The notes under the pieces are model-generated. The model worked only from the letters and a program-made list of their open reading frames with translations, did no database searches and was not told where the DNA came from. Positions 51,825 through 62,804 of a stretch of 64,000 nt of DNA are shown piece after piece (the first letter of the stretch is position 1; every line of letters begins with the position of its first letter). The translations under genes were made by a program, and so were the position numbers. This DNA is from Natronocella acetinitrilica (lineage in GTDB: Bacteria; Pseudomonadota; Gammaproteobacteria; Nitrococcales; Aquisalimonadaceae), in contig NZ_JALJXV010000012.1 of assembly GCF_024170285.1 (NCBI RefSeq), forward strand, positions 1 to 64,000. Reading direction: 5' to 3'.

Positions 51825-54800
51825 GTGGCTGGCGAGGCCGCAGCCGTTTCGGACGAGAGGGCTGCGCAAGATCGGCTGCGTTCGGGGTCCCGCGCAACCG
51901 TTCGTCCGATTCGCGCCAGCCTGCGGCGCTATGAGAGTTCCCTGGACAAGAACCATGAGGCCATCCTGTCCCTGCGCTCGAATGCCACCACTGCGGCAGC
52001 GTGGATGGACTGGTACCTGGACAACGAGTATCTGGTTCGTCGGGTCCTGGCAATGCTGGGGCGCAGTCTGTCGGCCGAATTTGCGTCACGTCTGCCTGTT
52101 CTGGTGGCGGGTGCAGACTCGGGCAGCGCGCGTGCCAGCGTCATCGCCCGCCAGGGGCTTGCGCGAACGGAGCATCTGTTCGACCTGAATGCGACGGAGG
52201 CCCTGGTTCTCGAGCGTCTGGAAACGGCGGCACTCAGCACCGCGGAACTCTGGGCCTTGCCCTTGCTACTGCGCTTCGAGAGTCTCCGGGCGATCTTCGA
52301 AAGCGTGGAACAGTTACTGGCCGCATCCGCGGCATCTACCGCTGCCACTGACCAGGACAATGGTCAGGCGGCCGCGCTGCAGGCCGCCCTGGTGGCGAAT
52401 GGCGTTCGCAGCCTGCACCGACTGGAGAAAACCGACTGGCGGGGATTCTTCGAGCGCACTTCGGCGGTGGAGCGAACCCTGGTGGGCGATCCGGGGCGGG
52501 TCTATCCGGCCATGGACTTCGAGACCCGGGACGCCTACCGCAGCGCCGTGGAAAAGCTCTCCCGACTTGTCGGCTGTGACGAAGTCACGGTCGCCAGAGC
52601 AGCGATCGAGCTGGCGCGGCGCGATCCGACGGGGCAGCCCTTGACCGGCCACGTGGGTCATTACCTGGTCGGTGATGGGCGCAGCCAACTGACGGAAAGC
52701 CTGGCATTCCGACCACCGCTGCACCTGCGGTTACGCGACCGGCTCCGACCCCATCGGCAGGCGCTCTTTCTGGGGCTACTGGCCATCACCAGTCTGCTGT
52801 TCGTGTTCATTCCCGTCCTCTATGCCCTTGATCGGGGGTCTTTCCTGTGGGCGGGGATGACGGCCGTGCTGGTGTCCGTTCCCGCCATGATCATCGCGTC
52901 CACGCTGCTGCATTGGGGTATTACCCTGGCACTGTCGCCGCGCGTCCTGCCCCGGCTCGACTTCAGCCGGGGCATCCCCCGGGAACACCGGGCGGTGATC
53001 TGCATCTGCGCGCTGGTCAACAGCACCGCCGACGCCACCCGGTTGCTTGAACAGGTAGAGCGCCACCATCTGGCCAGTACCGACGCCAGTCTGCGCTTCG
53101 GCCTGGTCACGGGGCTGTTCGACGCGGCGACGGCGACCACCGACCGCGATGCTCCGATACTCGACGCCCTGCGCGAGGGCACCGACCGTTTGAATCAGCG
53201 CTACGGCGAAGGCGGTGACTCTCCTTTCTTCTGGCTGCACCGCCAGCGCCTGCTCAATGAGCGGGATGGTGTGTGGATGGAGTGGGAGCGCAAGCGGGGC
53301 AAGTTGCGGGAGTTGAACCGCTTCATCCTCAGGGGTGATCGGGGCACGTTCAGTGACGAAGCCGGTAGTGTCTCCGATCTTCGGGGGGTGCCCTATGTGC
53401 TGACCCTCGACAGCGATACGGTCCTGCCCGTTGACGCCGCACGCCGGCTGATCGGCACCATCGCGCATCCGCTCAACAGACCGGTCGTGGACGCGGGGAC
53501 CGGCACTGTTACGTCCGGCTACAGCATTCTCCAGCCACGTGTGGAGATTGACCCCGTCACGGCAACGCGCAATCTTTTCACCCGCGCATTCTCCGGCGAC
53601 CGCGGGCTTGACGTCTACACACTTGCCGTGTCGGACGCGTATCAGGACCTCTTCGGCGAGGGCATCTACACGGGCAAGGGGCTCTACCACGTCAATGCGT
53701 TCGAGGCCAGTCTGCACGATGCCGTGCCCGAAGCCGCGGTTCTGAGCCATGATCTGTTCGAGGGCATTCACGGGCGAACCGCGCTGGTCAGTGATGTCGT
53801 GGTCTACGAGGACTACCCCGTGGACTACCTGGCCTACCTGCGGCGGCTGCACCGCTGGGTGCGGGGCGACTGGCAGCTATTGCCCTGGCTGGGTCGCTGG
53901 GTGCCCACGGCTTCTGGTTCAAGGCGCCGCAACCGGCTTGAAGCGCTGGACCGCTGGCAGATCTTTCACAACCTGCTTCGCAGCCTGCTGGCGCCCGTGC
54001 TGGTGGTGCTGCTCCTGTGCGGCTGGTTCCTGCTGCCCGGTTCACCCTTGCATTGGACCATCCTCGCCCTGCTGACGCTGCTGGTGCCGTCCCTTGCAGG
54101 AGCGGTGGGCCTTGTCCGCAGCACGCTGCGCCGTCGCCGAGCGTCGCAGTTGCTGTTCGGCCTTGGTGGTGATCTGCGCCGCTGGCTGCTGGCGGTTGCC
54201 CTGCTGCCCCATGAGGCGCTGACCGTCGCCGATGCGGTGTGTCGCTCGCTGTATCGCACGCATGTCAGCGGTCGACACCTGCTTGAGTGGACACCCGCCG
54301 CCACCGACGCCGCCGTCGGCAACCGTTTTTCGGCCGGTGGCCTGTGGCGCGCCATGGGACTGGTCAGCGGCCTGACCTTGGTCGTTGGACTGGCCCTGGT
54401 GGCGTGGCGTCCCGAGGCACTTTGGGGTGCAACGCCGGTCCTCTTGCTCTGGCTGGCGGCGCCGGCGATTGTCGTCGCGTTACGTCGGGAGCCTGCATCG
54501 CCAAGGGAGCGTATTCGGGCCGAGGACCGCACCCACCTGCGCCGCGTTGCCCGCCGCACCTGGCTGTTCTTCGAGCGTTTTGTCGGGCCGGAGGATCACT
54601 GGCTGCCACCGGATCATTTCCAGGAAGACCCCCGGGGCGTGGTGGCGCACCGGACTTCGCCCACGAATATCGGGCTTCTGTTGCTCTCCAATGCGGCGGC
54701 CTATGACCTGGGCTACATCGACGCCGAGGAGTGCCTGGTGCGCTGCCGAAACACGTTGCGGACTATCGAGTCGATGACGCGTTTCCGCGGCCACCTGCTG

Positions 54801-57800
54801 AACTGGTACGACACCCACAGCCTGACGCCGCTGCCGCCGGCCTACGTGTCAACGGTGGACTCCGGCAACCTGCTCGGCTGCCTGCTGACGGTGAAGAGCA
54901 CGGCTGCCGAGATCCGCGCCGTAGCAGCCTGGCGGCAGGAGCTATTCGAAGGGCTGCTGGACGCCACCGGGGTGATGGAAGACTCCGTTGCCAGGTCCGC
55001 ATCGGCGGGATCCCTTGAGGCGCTGGGCGGCGAATTGCAGGCGCTGCGGAATCGGGTGCTGGAGACGCGCCGGTGGCCCGCGCTGTGGCCTGCGCTGGTG
55101 GATGAACTGACGGAGACGATCCGGTCGCGGATAGACCCGAGAGTGGAAGCCGTGCTCCACGAGCCCGGTGGCTTGCCGCCAGAAACCTTGACCGACCTGC
55201 GGGTGTGGCTGGAGCGGTCGCATCATCACATGCTCCGCATCCGGGAGTGCCGCGATCGCTTCATGGCCTGGTGGCCGCTACTCGCTGCAATGCCTGCCAA
55301 TCTGACGGCGGAGGATGCGCCAGCCGAGGTTCGTGATGCCGTGGCCCGCTTGCGTGCGTCACTGGAAGGGGCACCAAGCTGTATCGAACTCGAAGGCCTG
55401 CCATCGCGCATAGCGCCGGAGGCAGATGCGCTGCGGGCCGCGCTGGTCGCAGCGCCGGAGCCGGCGTGCGGCGAGGCCGAGGCCTGGCTGGACGATCTGG
55501 AGGCCGCAGTCATGAGGACATCGACTGCGGCCAGCGGAATACTGGCGATTGCCGGCGAGGTGGAATCCAGTTGCGAGCGATTGTTCGCCGAAACCGACAT
55601 GCGGTTTCTATATGACGGGGTTCGTCACCTCTTTCGTATCGGCTACGATGTGGACCGGGGCCGGATGGATGACAACGCCTACGACCTGCTGGCCTCTGAA
55701 TCGCGACTGGCGAGCTTTCTCGCCATCGCCAAGGGCGACGTGCCAGCGCGCCACTGGGCGCATCTCGGCCGTCCGCTGACCCGGGATGGTCCGGACGTGA
55801 TGCTCCTGTCCTGGAGCGGCACCATGTTCGAATACCTGATGCCCGGGCTGCTCATGCCGGAGCCACAAGCGGGGCTGCTGGCCCGCAGCGCTGAGGGTTC
55901 CATCGCCAGTCAGATCCGTTTCGCTGCCAGCCGCGGTATTCCATGGGGCATTTCGGAGTCCGGATACTACCTGTTCGATCCGGCCCGCAATTACGCCTAT
56001 CGCGCCTTTGGCGCGCCGTCGCTGGCCTTGCAGGCGGCCCGTGGTGTCGAGGATCTGGTGGTCTCTCCTTACTCCACCTTCCTGGCGCTGCCGTGGCGCC
56101 CCCATGCAGCAACGGACAATCTCAGGTATCTCGAGACCTTCGGCATGCTGGGCCGCTATGGCTACTTCGAGGCGCTGGATTTCACGCCGCGGCGACTGGA
56201 TGTCGGCCAGTCCCACGCCCTGGTCCGCAGTTACATGGCGCACCACCATGGCATGTCGCTGGTCAGCGTCGCCAATGCCCTGACTACACAGAACGCGATC
56301 ACCCGCTTCAGTGCCGAACCACGCTACGGTGCCTGCAAGCTATTGCTGCAGGAACGCATGCCACCGGACCCGGAGCTGGAATATCCGGCTTCGCCGTCAG
56401 CGACGCCCCGGCAGGTTGCCCTGGATACCGTGCCCGCCCTCGATCCCTGGAACGTCCCGGTGGACACGCCAACGCCCCGTGTCCACCTGCTGTCCAACGG
56501 CCGCTATGGCGTGCTCGCGACCAACGGCGGCGGCGGTGGAAGTTTCTGGAACAACATCGCACTGACCCGCTGGAGTGCCGACTCCACCAGTGACGACAGA
56601 GGTTGCTGGGTCTACCTGGAGGACGTCGATGCTGGCGATACCTGGTCGATTGCCCGGCAACCGTCATCAATCCGGGAGGGTGACGAACAGGTTCGTTTCC
56701 ATGCCCATGCGGTGGAGTATCTGCGGCATTCACGGGGTCTGGTCCAGACCCTTGAGGTCACCGTGTGTCCCCGGGACGATGTCGAATTGCGCCGCATCAC
56801 GCTCACCAATCACGGTGAACAGGTTAGACGCCTTGTATTGACCACCTACGCGGAATTGGTGCTCGGAGACGCCGCCGCCGATCGGCAGCACCCGAGATTC
56901 AGCGGCCTGTTCGTGCAGTGTTCCTACGATGCCGAGCAGTCGCTGCTGCTGTTCGAGCGGCGTTCCCGGGAGGGGTCCGCCGATGCGGGACCGTTGCTGG
57001 GGGAGTTTCTGGTCGGCGTGCGCGGTGTCATCAAGCCCGATGGCGTCGAGACCGATCGCGGGGCGTTCCTGGAACGGGATGGTTCGCTGGCCAAGCCGCC
57101 CAAGGCTGGGCATGACCAGGGCATTGGTGCTGCCGTCGGCAGTGGACTTGACCCCATCGCATCCCTGCGCAAGACGCTCACGCTGGAGCCGGGCGCCACC
57201 GTCCGGCTCGCCCTGGTGCGGATTGTCGCGCCGACTCGAGAGGCGCTCATGCAGACCAGGCAACGCTTTGCCTACTGGGCCAATGTGCAATACGCCTTTG
57301 ATGAGGCTAGAACACGCATCGCCCGGGATCTCCATGGCGGTGGAATCGGCCCCGGCGTCCTGCATGATCTTGTCCGCCTGACCTCCGCCTTGCTCTGTCC
57401 GCATCCGGATCTGCGTGCGCCGACTGCAATCCTCGCCCGTAACCAACTTGGCCAGGCCGGGCTTTGGGGGATGGGTATCTCCGGAGACCACCCAGTGGTG
57501 TTGTTGAAGGTGCCGCAGTCCGCCGGAATGGATGTCGTGAATCTGCTGCTGAAGGCCCATGAGTTCTGGCGCAAGCGGAACTTGCCCATCGATGTGGTTT
57601 TTCTCGCCACCGGTGACGATGGCTACAGCGGCAACACCCGGGATGCGCTGCACCGTGCCATCTCATTGCGCCACGCCGAAGCCTGGATCGGTCGGCGCGG
57701 GGGGCTCTTTGTGCTCACAAGTGCCAGTCAGGGAGAAGCCGACGTGGTTCTTCTCCATGCCGCGGCAAGTCTCGTGCTGGATGGCGGCATCACGCATCCG

Positions 57801-60290
57801 TTGGCGGCACTCGACCGGTTGAACAACGCGGATATACCGCTGCCCCTTCTGCCGGCACGCCCCGGGACTGACTTTCCGCCCACGGTCGATGTCGCGCCGT
57901 CTCTGCCGGCGGATCTGAAATTCTGGAATGGCCTCGGTGGTTTCACGAGCGACGGCCGTGAGTACGTCATGCTAATCGAAGGCGTGAATCGGCCGCCGGC
58001 GGCCTGGATTAATGTCATTGCCAATCCACAGTTTGGCTGCACCGTATCCGAGTCCGGCGGCGGTTACACCTGGTGGCTCAACAGTGGCGAGAACCGGCTG
58101 ACGCCCTGGCGCAACGATCCGGTGCTCGACATGCCCGGGGAGTGCATCTATCTGCGGGATGAGGAGACGGGCGATCTCTGGTGTCCGACGCCCGCGCCGA
58201 TGTACGAGTCCGGTGCCTACCTGGCACGCCACGGCGCCGGCTATTCGCGGTTCGAGCATTGCAGGCTGGGCGTGGATAGCGAACTGTCGCTGTTCGTCGA
58301 TATCGATCAACCTGTGAAAGTGGCACGTTTACGAGTCTCGAATCGCTCGGAGCGGGCCCGCCGTCTCACAGTCACCTTTTATGCGGAATGGGTGCTCGGC
58401 ACCCGCCGCGAGACCGGTGCCGGTTACCTGATCCCCGCATGGAATGCCGAGCACCGGGCGCTGCTGGTCCGTAATCCCTATGGCGCTCAATGTCCGGGTC
58501 AAACGGTATTTCTTGCCACTACGCAGGAAGTGCATGGCTACACGGCGGACCGATCCGAATTCCTTGGACGGGACGGCGGCTTGCATGCACCAGCCGGCCT
58601 GGCACGCGTCGGGCTGTCTGGCCGGGTGGACGCCGGGCGTGATACTTGTGCCGCGCTCCAGGTGCATGTCGACCTGCCCGTTGGGGGCACCGAGGAGGTT
58701 GTTTTTCTATTGGGCGCCGGCGCCAATGAGGAAGCCGCACTGACGCTGATTCGTGGCTGTCGTGACACCGGTGCAATCCAGCGCATGCGCGATGCCGTGG
58801 ATACCCACTGGCGGCAGCGCCTGGGCACGGTGACACTGGAAAGCCCTGATGCCGCCACGGACATCCTGTTCAATGGCTGGCTGCTCTATCAGACCCTGGC
58901 AAGCCGCCTCCACGGTCGTACCGGTCTGTACCAGTCCAGCGGTGCCTTTGGTTTCCGCGATCAATTGCAGGACACCACGGCTTTGCTGGCGGCAGCGCCG
59001 TCACTGTGCCGCGCGCAGATTGTGGCTGCTGCCGCGCGACAGTTTCCCGAGGGCGACGTGCTGCACTGGTGGCATCCGCCTGCCGCACGCGGGGTGCGAA
59101 CGCGGATCTCCGACGATCTGCTCTGGTTGCCCTGGGTGGTGTGCGAGTACATCGCCGCCACGGATGAGGTGGACGTACTTGACGAGTCGATTACCTGGCT
59201 TTCCGGTGATCCGCTGGGTGCGGAGGAGGGCGATCGCTACAGTGAGTACGCCCAGTCCGGCGAATCCGCGAGCCTCTACGAGCACTGCCTGCGGGCGATT
59301 CGCCGGGTCGACCATGCCGGTGCCCATGGCTTGCCCCTGATGGGCGGCGGTGACTGGAATGACGGCTTCAACCGGGTTGGCGACAAGGGTCGCGGCGAGA
59401 GCGTCTGGCTGGGGTGGTTCCTGCTCGACACGCTGCGCCGCTTTGCCCCGGTGTGCGAGACACGGGGCGACCTGGCCACGGCGCAGTTGCTGACCGAGCG
59501 GGCGGCAACGCTCGCGCAGGCCTTGCGCGACCATGCCTGGGACGGTGGCTGGTACCGCCGCGCCTACCATGACGACGGCTCGGCCCTGGGTACCGCGGAC
59601 GCCGAGGCCTGCGAGATCGACGCCATCGCTCAGTCCTGGGCCGTGCTCTCCGGTGGCGATGGCAGTGGCCGCGAACATGAGGCGATGGCCGCTGTGGGTG
59701 AGCGGCTGATGCGGGCAGAAGATGGCCTGGTGCTGCTGTTCGAACCACCCTTCAAGGCCGGCGCGAAGGACGTCGGCTACATCGGTGCCTACCCGCCGGG
59801 GGTGCGTGAGAACGGTGGTCAGTACACCCACGCCGCCGCCTGGACGGGACTTGCCTTCGCCCGGCTCGGCAACGCCGAGCGCACCGCCGAGGTGCTGCGC
59901 ATACTCAACCCGATCAACCATGCCCTCACCGCCGAGGCGGTTCGCCACTATCGGGTAGAGCCCTATGTGTTGGCTGCGGATGTCTATGGCTACCCACCAC
60001 ATGTCGGCCGGGGTGGCTGGACCTGGTACACGGGCTCCGCCGCCTGGTACTACCGGTTCATCCTCGAGGGTGTGCTTGGCATCACCCGTCGTGGCGATAC
60101 GCTCATGATAAAGCCCTGCCTGCCGCCGCACTGGCCCGGCGCAACCGTGACCTGGCGGCACCGTGGAAGCGTCTATCACATCCAACTGGTACGCACCGCC
60201 AGCGCGCCCCCCAACACGCTATCCGCACCCTGCACGCTCCCCATGCTGGACGATGGCGCGGAGCATCGGGTTGCGGTGTACATCGTCTAA
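51825..60290 (+). CDS. ndvB: Cyclic beta-1,2-glucan synthase (GT84-GH94)
   Basis: A 2821-residue inner-membrane enzyme, about the size of ChvB/NdvB, making periplasmic cyclic beta-1,2-glucans from UDP-glucose. Order: N-terminal cytoplasmic part; membrane helices from about residue 310; glycosyltransferase 84 with LTLDSDTVLPVDAA (Asp529), TGKGLYHVNAFEASL, LSHDLFEGIHGRTALV and RRLHRWVRGDWQLLPWL; more helices; the glycoamylase-like domain; then the GH94 phosphorylase domain with GGGDWNDGFNRVG (catalytic Asp near 2510-2513). GTG 51825 is adopted, 3 nt after usp. The product acts as osmoprotectant and in host interaction in rhizobia and Brucella; in a free-living or halophilic bacterium osmotic adaptation is likelier. 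phosphoketolase follows. Confidence 0.94.
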   Translation: MAGEAAAVSDERAAQDRLRSGSRATVRPIRASLRRYESSLDKNHEAILSLRSNATTAAAWMDWYLDNEYLVRRVLAMLGRSLSAEFASRLPVLVAGADSGSARASVIARQGLARTEHLFDLNATEALVLERLETAALSTAELWALPLLLRFESLRAIFESVEQLLAASAASTAATDQDNGQAAALQAALVANGVRSLHRLEKTDWRGFFERTSAVERTLVGDPGRVYPAMDFETRDAYRSAVEKLSRLVGCDEVTVARAAIELARRDPTGQPLTGHVGHYLVGDGRSQLTESLAFRPPLHLRLRDRLRPHRQALFLGLLAITSLLFVFIPVLYALDRGSFLWAGMTAVLVSVPAMIIASTLLHWGITLALSPRVLPRLDFSRGIPREHRAVICICALVNSTADATRLLEQVERHHLASTDASLRFGLVTGLFDAATATTDRDAPILDALREGTDRLNQRYGEGGDSPFFWLHRQRLLNERDGVWMEWERKRGKLRELNRFILRGDRGTFSDEAGSVSDLRGVPYVLTLDSDTVLPVDAARRLIGTIAHPLNRPVVDAGTGTVTSGYSILQPRVEIDPVTATRNLFTRAFSGDRGLDVYTLAVSDAYQDLFGEGIYTGKGLYHVNAFEASLHDAVPEAAVLSHDLFEGIHGRTALVSDVVVYEDYPVDYLAYLRRLHRWVRGDWQLLPWLGRWVPTASGSRRRNRLEALDRWQIFHNLLRSLLAPVLVVLLLCGWFLLPGSPLHWTILALLTLLVPSLAGAVGLVRSTLRRRRASQLLFGLGGDLRRWLLAVALLPHEALTVADAVCRSLYRTHVSGRHLLEWTPAATDAAVGNRFSAGGLWRAMGLVSGLTLVVGLALVAWRPEALWGATPVLLLWLAAPAIVVALRREPASPRERIRAEDRTHLRRVARRTWLFFERFVGPEDHWLPPDHFQEDPRGVVAHRTSPTNIGLLLLSNAAAYDLGYIDAEECLVRCRNTLRTIESMTRFRGHLLNWYDTHSLTPLPPAYVSTVDSGNLLGCLLTVKSTAAEIRAVAAWRQELFEGLLDATGVMEDSVARSASAGSLEALGGELQALRNRVLETRRWPALWPALVDELTETIRSRIDPRVEAVLHEPGGLPPETLTDLRVWLERSHHHMLRIRECRDRFMAWWPLLAAMPANLTAEDAPAEVRDAVARLRASLEGAPSCIELEGLPSRIAPEADALRAALVAAPEPACGEAEAWLDDLEAAVMRTSTAASGILAIAGEVESSCERLFAETDMRFLYDGVRHLFRIGYDVDRGRMDDNAYDLLASESRLASFLAIAKGDVPARHWAHLGRPLTRDGPDVMLLSWSGTMFEYLMPGLLMPEPQAGLLARSAEGSIASQIRFAASRGIPWGISESGYYLFDPARNYAYRAFGAPSLALQAARGVEDLVVSPYSTFLALPWRPHAATDNLRYLETFGMLGRYGYFEALDFTPRRLDVGQSHALVRSYMAHHHGMSLVSVANALTTQNAITRFSAEPRYGACKLLLQERMPPDPELEYPASPSATPRQVALDTVPALDPWNVPVDTPTPRVHLLSNGRYGVLATNGGGGGSFWNNIALTRWSADSTSDDRGCWVYLEDVDAGDTWSIARQPSSIREGDEQVRFHAHAVEYLRHSRGLVQTLEVTVCPRDDVELRRITLTNHGEQVRRLVLTTYAELVLGDAAADRQHPRFSGLFVQCSYDAEQSLLLFERRSREGSADAGPLLGEFLVGVRGVIKPDGVETDRGAFLERDGSLAKPPKAGHDQGIGAAVGSGLDPIASLRKTLTLEPGATVRLALVRIVAPTREALMQTRQRFAYWANVQYAFDEARTRIARDLHGGGIGPGVLHDLVRLTSALLCPHPDLRAPTAILARNQLGQAGLWGMGISGDHPVVLLKVPQSAGMDVVNLLLKAHEFWRKRNLPIDVVFLATGDDGYSGNTRDALHRAISLRHAEAWIGRRGGLFVLTSASQGEADVVLLHAAASLVLDGGITHPLAALDRLNNADIPLPLLPARPGTDFPPTVDVAPSLPADLKFWNGLGGFTSDGREYVMLIEGVNRPPAAWINVIANPQFGCTVSESGGGYTWWLNSGENRLTPWRNDPVLDMPGECIYLRDEETGDLWCPTPAPMYESGAYLARHGAGYSRFEHCRLGVDSELSLFVDIDQPVKVARLRVSNRSERARRLTVTFYAEWVLGTRRETGAGYLIPAWNAEHRALLVRNPYGAQCPGQTVFLATTQEVHGYTADRSEFLGRDGGLHAPAGLARVGLSGRVDAGRDTCAALQVHVDLPVGGTEEVVFLLGAGANEEAALTLIRGCRDTGAIQRMRDAVDTHWRQRLGTVTLESPDAATDILFNGWLLYQTLASRLHGRTGLYQSSGAFGFRDQLQDTTALLAAAPSLCRAQIVAAAARQFPEGDVLHWWHPPAARGVRTRISDDLLWLPWVVCEYIAATDEVDVLDESITWLSGDPLGAEEGDRYSEYAQSGESASLYEHCLRAIRRVDHAGAHGLPLMGGGDWNDGFNRVGDKGRGESVWLGWFLLDTLRRFAPVCETRGDLATAQLLTERAATLAQALRDHAWDGGWYRRAYHDDGSALGTADAEACEIDAIAQSWAVLSGGDGSGREHEAMAAVGERLMRAEDGLVLLFEPPFKAGAKDVGYIGAYPPGVRENGGQYTHAAAWTGLAFARLGNAERTAEVLRILNPINHALTAEAVRHYRVEPYVLAADVYGYPPHVGRGGWTWYTGSAAWYYRFILEGVLGITRRGDTLMIKPCLPPHWPGATVTWRHRGSVYHIQLVRTASAPPNTLSAPCTLPMLDDGAEHRVAVYIV

Positions 60291-60347
60291 GGTTCTGGTT
60301 GGAAGCCTGGAACCACCCGGCAGCGGCAAGTGCGAGGGGCGCGCCTC

Positions 60348-62732
60348 ATGACTGATTCGACATCACAAGGGTCCGGTCCACTGTCGGCAGACGACCTGGC
60401 TGCACTGCACGATTACTGGTCGGCGGCCAACTATCTCTCGGTGGGCCAGATCTACCTGCTCGCCAATCCCTTGCTGAGCGAGCCCTTGTCGGTGGACCAC
60501 ATCAAGCCCCGGCTGCTCGGGCACTGGGGCACGACACCGGGGCTCAATTTCATCTATGCGCACCTCAATCGGGTCATTCAGGCGCTGGACCTGAACATGA
60601 TCTTCATCACCGGGCCAGGTCATGGCGGGCCGGCGCTGTCGGCGAATACCTGGCTGGAGGGATCGTTCTCGGAGGTCTATCCGCAGGTGGCGCGGGATGC
60701 CGAGGGCATGGCGCGGCTGTTCCGGCAGTTCTCGTTTCCCGGCGGTTTGCCCAGTCATGCTGCCCCGGAAATCCCCGGCTCCATTCACGAGGGCGGAGAG
60801 CTTGGTTACGCGCTGTCCCACGCCTTTGGTGCCGCGTTCGATAACCCCGATCTGATTGTCGCCTGCGTCATTGGCGATGGCGAGGCAGAAACCGGGCCGC
60901 TCGCCACCGCCTGGCACTCCAACAAGTTTCTCAACCCAGCGAGCGATGGCGCGGTGCTGCCCATCCTTCACCTGAACGGCTACAAGATCGCCAACCCGAC
61001 GGTGCTTGCCCGCATCAGCGTCGATGAACTCGACAGCCTGATGACCGGCTACGGCTATCGGATGATCCTGGTGGATGGGGAGAACATTCCCCAGGCACAT
61101 CAGGCCATGGCCGCAGCGCTCGATGAGGCCGTTGCCGAGATTCATGCCATTCAGCGGCAGGCGCGGGGCGGCGGGGTCTCCGGGCGACCCCGCTGGCCGA
61201 TGATCGTACTCCGCTCGCCCAAGGGCTGGACAGGGCCGGACAGGGTGGACGGCAAACCGATGGAGGGTTCCTGGCGTTCGCACCAGGTACCGTTCAGCGA
61301 TGCGGGGACCAATCCGGACCATCTGGCGGTGCTTGATCAATGGTTGCGCAGTTACCGCCCGGACCGCTTGTTTGACGAGCAAGGCGCGCCGCGCAGTCAG
61401 CTAAGCCAGTTCCTGCCCGAGGGACAGCGGCGCATGGGCGCAAACCCCCATGCCAATGGTGGCCTGCTCTGCAAGGATCTGATCCTGCCGGACTTTCGCG
61501 ATTACGCTCAGCCGGTTGCCGAGCCCGGTCACGAGATGGCGGAATCCGTCCGGGCCATGGGCCGGTTCCTGCGGGATGTGCTGCGCAAGAACGAGGCGCA
61601 CAGGAATTTCCGCCTGTTCGGGCCGGACGAGACCGAGTCGAACCGCCTGGGTGCGGTCTTCGAGGCCACCGACCGGACCTGGATGGCGGACAGCCATCCC
61701 GACGACGAGCAGCTCTCAGCCGACGGTCGGGTGATGGAAATCCTCTCCGAGCATACCTGCCAGGGTTGGCTGGAAGGCTATCTGCTTACCGGGCGGCATG
61801 GGCTGTTTTCCTGCTACGAGGCATTCATCCACATCGTCGACTCGATGTTCAACCAGCATGCCAAGTGGCTGAAAGTGGCCTCCCACGAAGTGCCCTGGCG
61901 CCGCTCCATCCCGTCGCTGAATTATCTCCTCACCTCCCACGTCTGGCGGCAGGACCACAACGGCTTCAGTCACCAGGATCCGGGATTCATCGACCATGTG
62001 CTCAACAAGAAGGCAGATATCATCCGGGTCTATCTGCCGCCGGATGCGAACTGCCTGCTGTGCATTACGGACAAGGTGTTGCGGAGTCGGGACTTCGTCA
62101 ACGTCATCGTTGCGGGCAAGCAGATGCAGCCCCAGTGGCTCTCCATGGAAGACGCCATCAGGCACTGCACCGCAGGCATCGGCATCTGGACATGGGCCAG
62201 CAACGACTTTGGCGGTGAGCCCGACGTGGTCATGGCCTGCGCCGGAGATGTGCCGACACTGGAAACCCTTGCAGCCGTGGACCTGCTGCGCCAGTACATG
62301 CCCGAGCTGCGGGTGCGGGTCATCAACGTGGTGGACCTGATGACCTTGCAGCCTCGCGAGGAACATCCTCATGGCCTGTCAGACCGGGAATTCGATGCCC
62401 TTTTCACCACCGACAAGCCCATCATCTTCGCCTATCACGGTTACCCGTGGCTGATCCACCGGCTGACATACCGGCGCACCAACCACCGGAATCTCCATGT
62501 GCGGGGCTACAAGGAAGAAGGCACCACCACCACGCCATTCGACATGGCCGTGCTGAATGATCTGGATCGCTTCCACCTGGTTGGGGATGTCATCGATCGT
62601 GTGCCGGGCCTGGGTCATCAGGCCGCCTACACCCGCCAGGCAATGCGCGACAAGTTGATCGATCACTACCACTACATCCGTCGTCACGGCCAGGATATGC
62701 CCGAGATCCGCGACTGGAAGTGGCCGTACTGA
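60348..62732 (+). CDS. xfp: Phosphoketolase (xylulose 5-phosphate/fructose 6-phosphate)
   Basis: A 794-residue thiamine-diphosphate enzyme cleaving xylulose 5-phosphate or fructose 6-phosphate to acetyl phosphate. [36 protein letters not shown] and [22 protein letters not shown] (ThDP-binding motif) define the family, and the C-terminal half has [18 protein letters not shown] and [42 protein letters not shown] 60348 has GAGGGG 8 nt upstream. It follows the glucan synthase by 57 nt, probably the same transcript. No acetate kinase or phosphotransacetylase is in the window. Confidence 0.96.
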   Translation: MTDSTSQGSGPLSADDLAALHDYWSAANYLSVGQIYLLANPLLSEPLSVDHIKPRLLGHWGTTPGLNFIYAHLNRVIQALDLNMIFITGPGHGGPALSANTWLEGSFSEVYPQVARDAEGMARLFRQFSFPGGLPSHAAPEIPGSIHEGGELGYALSHAFGAAFDNPDLIVACVIGDGEAETGPLATAWHSNKFLNPASDGAVLPILHLNGYKIANPTVLARISVDELDSLMTGYGYRMILVDGENIPQAHQAMAAALDEAVAEIHAIQRQARGGGVSGRPRWPMIVLRSPKGWTGPDRVDGKPMEGSWRSHQVPFSDAGTNPDHLAVLDQWLRSYRPDRLFDEQGAPRSQLSQFLPEGQRRMGANPHANGGLLCKDLILPDFRDYAQPVAEPGHEMAESVRAMGRFLRDVLRKNEAHRNFRLFGPDETESNRLGAVFEATDRTWMADSHPDDEQLSADGRVMEILSEHTCQGWLEGYLLTGRHGLFSCYEAFIHIVDSMFNQHAKWLKVASHEVPWRRSIPSLNYLLTSHVWRQDHNGFSHQDPGFIDHVLNKKADIIRVYLPPDANCLLCITDKVLRSRDFVNVIVAGKQMQPQWLSMEDAIRHCTAGIGIWTWASNDFGGEPDVVMACAGDVPTLETLAAVDLLRQYMPELRVRVINVVDLMTLQPREEHPHGLSDREFDALFTTDKPIIFAYHGYPWLIHRLTYRRTNHRNLHVRGYKEEGTTTTPFDMAVLNDLDRFHLVGDVIDRVPGLGHQAAYTRQAMRDKLIDHYHYIRRHGQDMPEIRDWKWPY

Positions 62733-62744
62733 CTTGACCAGGAC

Positions 62745-62779
62745 AGCGATCGGGGGCGCACATGGCGCCCCCGATCGCT
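62745..62779. terminator. Strong hairpin between xfp and the PRC-barrel gene
   Basis: AGCGATCGGGGGCGC (62745-62759) and GCGCCCCCGATCGCT (62765-62779) form a perfect 15-bp stem with a 5-nt loop. It lies between convergent genes and is likely a bidirectional terminator, though no T-run follows. Confidence 0.8.
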
Positions 62780-62804
62780 TGAGCTACTTAAGGTTTCCGA
62801 GCGC

